Origin: Pseudorhodoferax sp. Leaf267
GTDB taxonomy: Bacteria; Pseudomonadota; Gammaproteobacteria; Burkholderiales; Burkholderiaceae_C
Assembly: GCF_001422405.1 (NCBI RefSeq)
Contig: NZ_LMMV01000023.1
Location: 63,156 to 127,155 of the forward strand
Direction: 5' to 3'
DNA: 64,000 nucleotides
The notes under the pieces were generated by a model. The model was not told where the DNA came from. It searched no databases and saw only the letters and a program-made list of their open reading frames with translations. A program made the translations under genes and the position numbers. Shown one piece after another: positions 43,345 to 50,414 of this stretch (its first letter is position 1; each line of letters begins with the position of its first letter).

Positions 43345-44052
43345 TCAGGGTTTCTGGGCGCGCGCCCAGCTGGCGGAAAAGCGTTGGTGCGACTTGTCCA
43401 TGTGGGTGTGCATGGCGGTGCGCGCGGCGGCGGCGTCGCGCGCGGCGATCGCCTCGCGGATGGCCTCGTGCTCGGCGATCGCCATGCGCCAGGACGTGAC
43501 GGTCTCGAAGTAGCCGCCCAGCCGCGTGAAGATGGGGCCGCGGCGCGAGTCCCAGAAGCCCTGCACGGTCTCGGTCAGCACCTGGTTGTCGCAGGCCTGC
43601 GCGATGGCCAGGTGGAACGCGCGGTCGCCCTCCAGCGGCATGACCTTGCGCGCGGCCATCTCGCGCATGTCCTCGATCGCGCGGGCCATGGCATCCAGGT
43701 GCACGCGCTTGCGCTGCTGGGCGGCGATGGCGGCGGTCTCGCCCTCGACCACGCGGCGTGCGCGGATCAGCTCGAGCGGGCCCCATTCGGCTTCGGCCAC
43801 GGGCGCGGCCGCGCGGCGTTCGCGCTCCAGCACGTAGACACCCGAGCCGGTGCGCACCTCGACCCAGCCCTCCACCTCCAGCGCGATCAGCGCCTCGCGC
43901 ACCGAGGGGCGGCTCACGCCCAGCTGCTGCGCCAGCTCGCGCTCGGCCGGCAGTCGCGCGCCCACGGCGAACTCGCCCTGCGCGATCAGGGCACGCAGCT
44001 GGTCCGCGATCTGGCGGTACAGGCGTTGCGGGGCGATGGACTGCAGCGGCAC
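43345..44052 (-). CDS. GntR/FCD family transcriptional regulator
   Basis: A 235-residue protein if the GTG at 44052 is used. The HTH is PQRLYRQIADQLRALIAQGEFAVGARLPAERELAQQLGVSRPSVREALIALEVEGWVEVRTGSGVYVLE, the GntR type. The FCD effector domain has the metal/ligand His residues (DRAFHLAIAQACDN, EHEAIREAIAARDAAAARTAMHTHM). An ATG at 44130 would extend it by 26 residues, but these do not fit the family and would put the operator at 44086-44096 inside the gene. It probably represses both divergent operons and is released by a sugar-acid intermediate. Confidence 0.9.
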   Translation of the reverse strand: MPLQSIAPQRLYRQIADQLRALIAQGEFAVGARLPAERELAQQLGVSRPSVREALIALEVEGWVEVRTGSGVYVLERERRAAAPVAEAEWGPLELIRARRVVEGETAAIAAQQRKRVHLDAMARAIEDMREMAARKVMPLEGDRAFHLAIAQACDNQVLTETVQGFWDSRRGPIFTRLGGYFETVTSWRMAIAEHEAIREAIAARDAAAARTAMHTHMDKSHQRFSASWARAQKP

Positions 44053-44076
44053 GGCGTTCTTAGGGCTTGTACTGAA

Positions 44077-44105
44077 TTGGCCAAGTGGTCTGACCAATTG
44101 ATAAT
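44077..44105 (+). promoter_or_regulatory. sigma70-type promoter for the SDR-FAH operon
   Basis: TTGGCC (44077-44082) and GATAAT (44100-44105) are separated by exactly 17 bp and read toward the SDR gene at 44162. The spacer holds the palindrome at 44086-44096. Assignment is from consensus and spacing only. Confidence 0.65.
44086..44096. promoter_or_regulatory. FCD-type operator, TGGTCTGACCA
   Basis: A perfect odd palindrome TGGTC-T-GACCA matching the TNGTNNNACNA operator pattern known for FadR/LldR-type GntR regulators. It sits between the -35 and -10 hexamers of the divergent promoter, next to the gene for a GntR/FCD regulator. Outer arms AATTGG (44075-44080) and CCAATT (44094-44099) add further symmetry. 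Binding here would block the rightward promoter by steric hindrance. Confidence 0.75.
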
Positions 44106-44161
44106 TCCACAGCTTCCGGAGAGCACCCATCCGGCGAAACCCTCAAACACAAGGAGATGCG

Positions 44162-44920
44162 ATGCGACTGCAGGGCAAGAGAGTGCTGGTGACCGCCGCC
44201 GGCCAGGGCATAGGCCGCGCGGCGGTGGAGGCACTGGCGCGCGAGGGCGCCGAGGTCTGGGCCACCGATGTGAACCACGAGCTGCTGCAGGCTGCCTATG
44301 CAAACCAGGCACGCGTGCACGCCAAGCGGCTGGACGTGCTGGACAAGACCGCCATCACGGCCGTCATCGCCGGCATGCCAGCCATCGACGTGCTGTTCAA
44401 CTGCGCGGGCGTGGTGCACAACGGCAGCATCCTGGACGCCAGCGACGACGACCTGGAGTTCGCGCTGAACCTCAACGTGCGCGCGCAGTTCTGGGCCATC
44501 CAGGCCGCGCTGCCGCGCATGCTGGCCAATGACGACGGCCAGGGCGGCCAGGGCAAGGGCAGCATCATCAACATGGCCAGCGTGTGCAGCAGCCTGAAGG
44601 GCCTGCCCAACCGCTGCGTCTACGGCACCAGCAAGGCGGCGGTGGTGGGCCTGACCAAGAGCGTGGCCGCCGACTACGTGGCCAAGGGCATCCGCTGCAA
44701 TGCGATCGCGCCCGGCACCGTGGACACGCCCTCGCTGGGCGAGCGCATCAACGCCTATGCCGACCCGGCCGAGGCACGCAAGGCCTTCGTCGCGCGCCAG
44801 CCCATGGGGCGCCTGGCGCAGGCGGCCGAGATCGTGCCCATCGTGGTCTACCTGGCCAGCGACGAATCGGTGTTCGCCACGGGCCAGATCTTCTCCGTCG
44901 ACGGCGGCATGACGATATGA
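44162..44920 (+). CDS. SDR, sugar-acid (2-keto-3-deoxy acid) dehydrogenase-like
   Basis: A 252-residue SDR starting MRLQGKRVLVTAAGQGIGRAAVEAL. Key segments are IDVLFNCAGVVHNGSILDASDDDLEFALNLNVRAQFWAIQAALP, IINMASVCSSLKGLPNRCVYGTSKAAVVGLTKSVAADY and RCNAIAPGTVDTPSLGERI. This resembles the DHRS6/BDH2-like group that includes bacterial 2-keto-3-deoxy-L-fuconate 4-dehydrogenases. It would oxidise the dehydratase product to a 2,4-diketo acid, the substrate type of the FAH-fold enzyme two genes on. AAGGAG lies just upstream of the start. Confidence 0.85.
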   Translation: MRLQGKRVLVTAAGQGIGRAAVEALAREGAEVWATDVNHELLQAAYANQARVHAKRLDVLDKTAITAVIAGMPAIDVLFNCAGVVHNGSILDASDDDLEFALNLNVRAQFWAIQAALPRMLANDDGQGGQGKGSIINMASVCSSLKGLPNRCVYGTSKAAVVGLTKSVAADYVAKGIRCNAIAPGTVDTPSLGERINAYADPAEARKAFVARQPMGRLAQAAEIVPIVVYLASDESVFATGQIFSVDGGMTI

Positions 44921-45663
44921 ATCAGCTCGACCTGAAGGGCCGCCACGCCGTTATCACGGGCGGCGCCGTGGGCCTGGGCTACGGCATCGCGCAACGCATG
45001 CTGGCCTCGGGCGCCAGCGTCACGCTGTGGGACCAGAACGCCGAGGCACTCGCCAAGGCGCAGGCTGTACTCGGTGCTGGCGTTGATACGGTGCAGGTCG
45101 ACGTGGCCGCGCACGCCAGCGTGGCGGCCGGCGCGCGCGAGACGGCTGCGCGCCACGCGGCCGTGGACATCCTCGTCAACAGCGCCGGCATCACCGGCCC
45201 CAACGTGAAGCTGTGGGACTACCCGCCCGAGGAATGGGCGCGTGTGCAGCAGGTCAACCTGAACGGCCTGTTCCACTGCTGCCGCGAGATCGTGCCGCTG
45301 ATGCGCGCCAGGAACTACGGCCGCATCGTCAACATCGCGTCCGTCGCCGGCAAGGACGGCAACCCCAACGCCAGCGCCTACAGCGCCAGCAAGGCGGCCG
45401 TGATAGGCCTGACCAAGTCGCTGGGCAAGGAGCTGGCCGACACCGGCATCCGCGTCAACTGCATCACCCCCGCAGCCGTGAAGACGCCGATCTTCGACCA
45501 GATGACGCCCGAGCACATCGCCTTCATGCTGTCCAAGATCCCCATGGCGCGCTTCGGTACAGTCGAAGAGGTCGCGGCCATGGTCAGCTGGCTGTGCACG
45601 GAGGATTGCTCCTTCACCACGGGCGCGGTGTTCGACCTGTCGGGCGGCCGAAGTACTTATTGA
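44917..45663 (+). CDS. SDR family oxidoreductase
   Basis: A 248-residue classical SDR starting MNQLDLKGRHAVITGGAVGLGYGIAQRMLASGA. It has VDILVNSAGITGPNVKLWDYPPEEWARVQQVNLNGLF, RIVNIASVAGKDGNPNASAYSASKAAVIGLTKSLGKEL and a C-terminal SWLCTEDCSFTTGAVFDLSGGRSTY. The start overlaps the previous SDR stop (ATGA). It is probably a sugar 1-dehydrogenase or a further alcohol dehydrogenase of the same pathway; I cannot decide which from sequence. Confidence 0.9.
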   Translation: MNQLDLKGRHAVITGGAVGLGYGIAQRMLASGASVTLWDQNAEALAKAQAVLGAGVDTVQVDVAAHASVAAGARETAARHAAVDILVNSAGITGPNVKLWDYPPEEWARVQQVNLNGLFHCCREIVPLMRARNYGRIVNIASVAGKDGNPNASAYSASKAAVIGLTKSLGKELADTGIRVNCITPAAVKTPIFDQMTPEHIAFMLSKIPMARFGTVEEVAAMVSWLCTEDCSFTTGAVFDLSGGRSTY

Positions 45664-45697
45664 CCCACCCCAGTCTCCGCGCTGCGCGCTTCGCCAA

Positions 45698-45711
45698 CCC
45701 CCTTGCGGGGG
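45698..45711. other. C/G hairpin in the SDR-FAH intergenic gap
   Basis: CCCCC (45698-45702) and GGGGG (45707-45711) enclose a TTGC loop in a 168-bp gap with no gene. The surrounding stretch 45671-45724 has the look of a G/C-rich intergenic repeat of Comamonadaceae genomes, but no second copy is in this window. It could partly terminate or pause transcription before the hydrolase gene. Confidence 0.4.
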
Positions 45712-45831
45712 CACCGCCAGCGGCCGGTCAGAGCCCGTTCCGCGGCCACCGGAAGTGTTCAGTGCAGCCCGCGTAGGATGCGGGCGCTCCGGAAAGCTTT
45801 GTTTACAGAGAAGAGAAAAGGAAGGCAACAC

Positions 45832-46683
45832 ATGAAACTCGTCCGCTACGGCAACCCCGGCAAGGAGAAGCCCGGCCTCATCGACGCCAACGGCCAGCTG
45901 CGCGACCTCTCGTCCGTCGTGCCCGACATCGGCCCGGCCCAGCTCGGCGATGCAGCCCTGGCCAAGATCGCGAAGGTCAAGGCCGACAAGCTGCCGCTGG
46001 TGCGCGGCAAGCCGCGTTTGGGCACACCGGTGTCGGGCACGCAGAAGTTCATCGCCATCGGCCTGAACTACGCCGACCATGCGGCCGAATCCAACATGCC
46101 CATCCCGGCCGAGCCCGTGGTGTTCACCAAGGCCAACAGCTGCATCCAGGGCCCGAACGACCCGGTGATGCTGCCCAAGAACTCTGTCAAGAGCGACTGG
46201 GAAGTGGAGCTCGGCGTCGTCATCGGCACGCGCGCGCGCTGCGTCTCGCAGAAGGACGCGCTCAACTATGTGGCCGGCTATGTTGTCATCAACGACGTGA
46301 GCGAACGCGCCTGGCAGCTCGAACACGGCCTGACCTGGGACAAGGGCAAGGGCTTCGACACCTTCGGCCCCATCGGCCCCTGGCTGGTCACGCGCGACGA
46401 AGTGCCCAACGCGCAGAAGCTGGGCATGTGGCTGGACGTGAACGGCGAGCGCATGCAGACCGGCAACACCAAGACCATGATCTTCGGCGTGGCCAAGCTC
46501 GTGGCTTACGTGAGCCAGCTCAACACGCTGATGCCGGGCGACATCATCACCACCGGCACCCCGCCCGGCGTGGGCATGGGCAAGAAGCCCGCTGCCATCT
46601 TCCTCAAGAAGGGCGACGTGATGACGCTGGGGATCGACGGCCTGGGCGAGCAGCGGCAGGACGTGGTGGCGTTCAAGCTGTGA
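45832..46683 (+). CDS. fumarylacetoacetate hydrolase family protein (diketo-acid hydrolase)
   Basis: A 283-residue protein starting MKLVRYGNPGKEKPGLIDA. FAH-fold hallmarks are KFIAIGLNYADHAAESNMP, the metal-binding EVELGVVIG, VINDVSERAWQLEHGLTWDKGKGFDTFGPIGPWLV, and LMPGDIITTGTPPGVGMGKKP. The GKGFDTF segment is usual in 2,4-diketo-3-deoxy-sugar acid hydrolases and ureidoglycolate-lyase-like proteins. It would split a 2,4-diketo-3-deoxy acid into pyruvate and a 2-hydroxy acid such as lactate, ending the pathway. AAGGAAGG serves as ribosome site, and a hairpin terminator follows. Confidence 0.92.
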   Translation: MKLVRYGNPGKEKPGLIDANGQLRDLSSVVPDIGPAQLGDAALAKIAKVKADKLPLVRGKPRLGTPVSGTQKFIAIGLNYADHAAESNMPIPAEPVVFTKANSCIQGPNDPVMLPKNSVKSDWEVELGVVIGTRARCVSQKDALNYVAGYVVINDVSERAWQLEHGLTWDKGKGFDTFGPIGPWLVTRDEVPNAQKLGMWLDVNGERMQTGNTKTMIFGVAKLVAYVSQLNTLMPGDIITTGTPPGVGMGKKPAAIFLKKGDVMTLGIDGLGEQRQDVVAFKL

Positions 46684-46721
46684 CGTGTGGCTGACGTTCG
46701 CCTGCGGCGGACCTGGTCAAA

Positions 46722-46745
46722 AAAGAGAGCCTTGGGGCTCTCTTT
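46722..46745. terminator. intrinsic terminator after the FAH-fold gene
   Basis: AAAGAGAGCC (46722-46731), loop TTGG, GGCTCTCTTT (46736-46745): a perfect 10-bp stem with flanking A- and T-runs. It lies 38 bp after the FAH stop and closes the sugar-acid operon. The A-tract on the left makes it symmetrical, so it could act in both directions. Confidence 0.85.
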
Positions 46746-46895
46746 GCGTTGTGGGTTCGCGGTCGTTCCCGCGACGCAAAAAACTGCGCGCGTTGATGCC
46801 CCATCCTCGTTGTGCGCGCAAATAATCCCGGTTACATGATGTTGCATTGAGGCGTCCATCGACGTACTGCAACGCATCACAGGAGGGGTTGAGGG

Positions 46896-48482
46896 ATGGC
46901 GCGTTGGTGGTGGGCTTTCGGCATTGCTTTGGCAGTGGCCGGTTGTGGCGGTGGTGGTGGTGGCGGTGATGCGGCGGGCCCTGCGCCGGTGGTCCAGGGG
47001 CTCAGCATCCGTGCGGTGCAGTGCAATACCCCGGCCATGACAGAAGCGTTGACCTGCGTGGTCACGGGCAGCGGGCTGACCTCGTCGCTGCAGATCGAGG
47101 CGCAGGACTGCACGCCCTTCGTCGAGCAGGCAGAGGCGACGTCGAGCCAGCGCAGTTACCGCTGCCTGCCCCAGTCCGAGGGCGCCAAGGCCGTTCAGGT
47201 CAGTGCAGGCGGGGCGGTGCAGGCCCGGGCGAGTGCGCAGGTCCAGCCCTTTCCCGAACGCGGCACCTCGGCGGTGTCGTGCACGCCCGCCTTCGCAACC
47301 TCCAGGCTGACCTGCACCGCGCGCGGCGATTTCGCGCGCGCGTCATCACTGCAAGGCGAAAGCTGTGGCGCGAGCTCGACCCAGCCGTTCGCCGGCGGGA
47401 TCGACCTGAGCTGCACGCCGTCGCAAGCAGGCGTGCTGGCGCTGGTGTTGACAGCCGATGGCGCGTCCTACGCCATCAAGGTCACCGCGCGCGAGGAGCC
47501 GGGGGTCGTGGCCATTTCGGCCAATGGCTACATCTCCATGGCGGTCAAGGCCGATGGCTCCCTGTGGGTCTGGGGCGACCAATACCAGGCGTTTCCCTAC
47601 ATGAATCTGGACAAGCCGCGCCAGATTGGCCAGGGCTTCAGCGCGGTGGCGGTCGGCCAGTATTACTACGCCGCGCTCAAGCCCGACGGCAGCCTCTGGG
47701 CGTGGGGACCCGCCCGAACCAATGCGACCGTTCCCGTTCAGATATCGCCGCCCGGCATGGTGTTCACCAGGATCGCCATCGACAGCCATCTGCTGGCCAT
47801 CCAGGAAGGGGGCACGCTCTGGGCCATGGGCTTGAACGACTTCGGCCAGCTGGGAGACGGCACGACCCAGGAACGGACCAGCCTGGTGCAGATCGGTAGC
47901 GGGTTTGCCGAGGTGTCTGCTGGCAGGCAGCACTCGTTCGGCGTCAAGACAGACGGGGCATTGTGGGCCTGGGGCACCAATGCCTATGGCCAGTTCGGCG
48001 ACGGGACGACGCTGCCCAGCGCCGTGCCCAAGCAGGTCGGCACTGGATACGTAAGCACCGTGACGGCGATGTTCTCGCCTGCCTATGGCGTGGCCGCAGA
48101 CGGCAACCTGTACGGCTGGGGCGCCTCTTCCTGGGGGGCGTTGGGCTTGCCCGATGGCGCCCACCCCAATCCCGTGCTGTTGACCACCGGCGTGCGCGAG
48201 GTCGCCACGTCTGCTAGCCACACGCTGGCCGTGAAGACCGATGGTGGGTTGTGGACCTGGGGCTTCAACAATGCGGGCCAGGTCGGTGACGGCACGCTGA
48301 ACAACACGGCCGTGGCTGTGAACGTGGGCACGGGCTTCACCAAGGTGGCGGCCGGCGCCTTCCACAGCATCGCCTTGAAGACCGATGGCAGTGTATGGAC
48401 CTGGGGCGGCAATGACCGGTACCAGCTCGGCGATGGGACCACGACACCCCGAGCCGTGCCGACGCAGGTGTGGCTGCGCTGA
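46896..48482 (+). CDS. RCC1-repeat lipoprotein
   Basis: A 528-residue protein starting MARWWWAFGIALAVAGCGGG, with lipobox AVAGC and a Gly-run spacer after the Cys. The first 200 residues are Cys-containing, beta-like domains (SLQIEAQDCTPF, AVSCTPAFATSRLTC, LQGESCG). From about residue 205 there are six to seven RCC1 blades with the repeats DGSLWVWG, DGSLWAWG, GTLWAMG, DGALWAWGTNAYGQFGDGT, DGNLYGWG, DGGLWTWGFNNAGQVGDGT and DGSVWTWGGNDRYQLGDGT. They would close into a beta-propeller at the cell surface or in the periplasm, for binding rather than catalysis. AGGAGGGG upstream is a strong ribosome site. Confidence 0.92.
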   Translation: MARWWWAFGIALAVAGCGGGGGGGDAAGPAPVVQGLSIRAVQCNTPAMTEALTCVVTGSGLTSSLQIEAQDCTPFVEQAEATSSQRSYRCLPQSEGAKAVQVSAGGAVQARASAQVQPFPERGTSAVSCTPAFATSRLTCTARGDFARASSLQGESCGASSTQPFAGGIDLSCTPSQAGVLALVLTADGASYAIKVTAREEPGVVAISANGYISMAVKADGSLWVWGDQYQAFPYMNLDKPRQIGQGFSAVAVGQYYYAALKPDGSLWAWGPARTNATVPVQISPPGMVFTRIAIDSHLLAIQEGGTLWAMGLNDFGQLGDGTTQERTSLVQIGSGFAEVSAGRQHSFGVKTDGALWAWGTNAYGQFGDGTTLPSAVPKQVGTGYVSTVTAMFSPAYGVAADGNLYGWGASSWGALGLPDGAHPNPVLLTTGVREVATSASHTLAVKTDGGLWTWGFNNAGQVGDGTLNNTAVAVNVGTGFTKVAAGAFHSIALKTDGSVWTWGGNDRYQLGDGTTTPRAVPTQVWLR

Positions 48483-48485
48483 GCT

Positions 48486-49169
48486 TCAGCGCCCCAGCCG
48501 ATACGGCTCCTCGAAATCGAGGAACGCCTTCTCCGCCAGAGCGCCCTCGATCCAGCGCTGCACGCCCGGCAGTTCGCGCACGCGGTCCACGTAGGCCGCG
48601 ATCGCAGGCGGCAGCGGCAGCGCGTAGGTCAGCAGGCGCATGCAGACGGGCGCGTAGTAGGCGTCGGCGATGCTGAAGGCGCCGAACAGCATCGGGCCGC
48701 CGTGCGCGGCCAGCAATTCCTCCCACATCGCCACCAGGCGCGCCACGTCGGCGCGCACACCGGGTTTGTCGCGCCAGATCAGCTGGCCGGTCTCGGGCAG
48801 GCGGGCCTCGATGTTCATGGGGCAGTTCGAACGCAGCGCGCCGAAGCCCGCATGCATCTCGGCACAGATGCTGCGCGCGCGGGCGCGGGCCTTGGCATCT
48901 GTGGGCCACAGCTGCCTGTCGGGGAATCGCTCGGCCGCGTATTCGGCGATCGCCAGCGTGTCCCACACGGCCAGGTCGCCGTCCACGAGCACGGGCACCT
49001 TGCCCACGGGCGTGATGCCGGTCAGCGCATTCTTGAACTGCGAACCGGGGTCGAACGAGTCGAAGCCGACCATGACTTCTTCGAACGGGATGCCGGCCTG
49101 GGTCAGCAGCACCCAGGGCCGCATGGACCAGGACGAGTAATTTTTGTTGCCGATGTAGAGCTTGAGCAT
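48486..49169 (-). CDS. glutathione S-transferase
   Basis: A 227-residue protein starting MLKLYIGNKNYSSWSMRPWVLLTQAGIPFEEVMVGF. The thioredoxin-like N-domain has NYSSWSMRP (catalytic Ser) and GKVPVLVDGDLAVWDTLAIAEYAAERF with the cis-Pro and the Asp that bind glutathione. The helical C-domain follows (GAFSIADAYYAPVCMRLLTYALPL). It probably conjugates or reduces small electrophiles in the cytoplasm. It converges with the RCC1-repeat gene, with only 3 bp between the two stop codons. Confidence 0.93.
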   Translation of the reverse strand: MLKLYIGNKNYSSWSMRPWVLLTQAGIPFEEVMVGFDSFDPGSQFKNALTGITPVGKVPVLVDGDLAVWDTLAIAEYAAERFPDRQLWPTDAKARARARSICAEMHAGFGALRSNCPMNIEARLPETGQLIWRDKPGVRADVARLVAMWEELLAAHGGPMLFGAFSIADAYYAPVCMRLLTYALPLPPAIAAYVDRVRELPGVQRWIEGALAEKAFLDFEEPYRLGR

Positions 49170-49274
49170 GCGGACTCCTGGTGCGTTGGGTCCGCGATGC
49201 TAGCGCGCCGACGCCGCGCGATCGATGCCGAAAGCGCGGGCGATTGATGCGCGGCCCGCAAGGCCGCGCCGCGC

Positions 49275-50255
49275 TCAGCGCAGTGTCAGCCCCGCTGTCT
49301 TGATGGCCCGGCTGTACTTGGGCTGATCGGCCCGCAGGCTCGCCGCCAGCGCCTCGGGCGTGCCGCCGGCGATGCCGAATCCGAGCTCCAGTAGCTTGCT
49401 GCGCACATCGGGCGCCTGCAGCACGGCCTGGATGTCGCGGTTGATCTTGCGCACCACCTCGGGCGGCGTGCCGGCCGGGGCGAAGTAGCCCTGCCAGCTC
49501 TCCACCGAGAAGCCCGCGGGGCCGCCCGCCTCGGCGATGGTGGGCACGTCGGGCAGGGCCGGCGAGCGGTAGTCCGTGGTCACGGCCAGCGCGCGCAGCT
49601 TGCCGGCGCGCACGTAGTCGGTCACCGCGGCCAGCGTGATCAGCGTGGCGTTGGTGTGGCCGGCCAGCACGTCCAGCGTGGCCGGGCCGCCGCCGCCGTA
49701 GGGGATGTAGTTGACCTTGGCGCCGGTCTCCTGCGCCAGCATCTCGTGCGCCACATGGGCCACGCCGCCGTTGCCGGGCAGCCCCAGGCTGATGCTGTCG
49801 GGCTGGGCCTTGGCGCGGGCCAGGTAGTCGGCCAGCGTGTTCAGGCCCGTGCCCGGGTGCACCACCAGGATCTGCGGGTTGACCACGGCCTTGATGATGG
49901 GCGCGAAGCTCTGCGCGCCGTAGGGCAGCTCCTGGAACAGGATGCTGTTGAGCGTGAGGCCCTCGCCCTGTTGCAGCAGCGTGTAGCCGTCGGGCGCGGC
50001 CTTGGCCACGCGCGCCGCGCCGATGGTGCCGCTGGCGCCGGCCACGTTCTCCACCACCACGTTCTGGCCCCACAGCGCGGTGAGCTTGTCGGCGATCAGC
50101 CGCGTGAGCTTGTCGGCACTGCCGCCGGGCGCCACGGGCACGACGATGCGCACGGGCTTGGTCGGGAAGTCGGGCGCGGCGTGCAGCGCGGGCAGGGCCA
50201 GGGCCGTGAGCGCGAGGCCGGCGGCGAGGGTGCGTAGAAAAGTGCGAGGGGTCAT
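49275..50255 (-). CDS. Bug/TctC-type periplasmic solute receptor
   Basis: A 326-residue protein with a signal peptide (MTPRTFLRTLAAGLALTALALPALHA). The mature core is DFPTKPVRIVVPVAPGGSADKLTRLIADKL, then VVENVAGASGTIGAARVAKAAPDGYTLL, LGLPGNGGVAHVAHEM and YIPYGGGGPATLDVLAGHTNAT. It binds a small acid or amide in the periplasm. No TctAB membrane partner is nearby, as with most Bug paralogues. The 159-bp gap to the divergent dioxygenase-rhodanese gene is likely to hold both promoters. Confidence 0.94.
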   Translation of the reverse strand: MTPRTFLRTLAAGLALTALALPALHAAPDFPTKPVRIVVPVAPGGSADKLTRLIADKLTALWGQNVVVENVAGASGTIGAARVAKAAPDGYTLLQQGEGLTLNSILFQELPYGAQSFAPIIKAVVNPQILVVHPGTGLNTLADYLARAKAQPDSISLGLPGNGGVAHVAHEMLAQETGAKVNYIPYGGGGPATLDVLAGHTNATLITLAAVTDYVRAGKLRALAVTTDYRSPALPDVPTIAEAGGPAGFSVESWQGYFAPAGTPPEVVRKINRDIQAVLQAPDVRSKLLELGFGIAGGTPEALAASLRADQPKYSRAIKTAGLTLR

Positions 50256-50414
50256 GGCAGTGGGCCGTTCGATGCGAAACAGCTGCGCAATCTAGGCGGC
50301 ACGCCGCGCGCGAGGAACGACGCATTTCAGATATCCAAGCGCGAATTGCTTCGTTGGCGCGGGCCGTCGCGCGCGCTACGTTCGGCGCACCGTTCACACC
50401 GCTTGGCCTCTTCC

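Noticed and set aside
44053-44130. N-terminal extension of the GntR regulator from ATG 44130
   Set aside because: The extra 26 residues do not fit the family, and the region holds the promoter and operator of the divergent gene.
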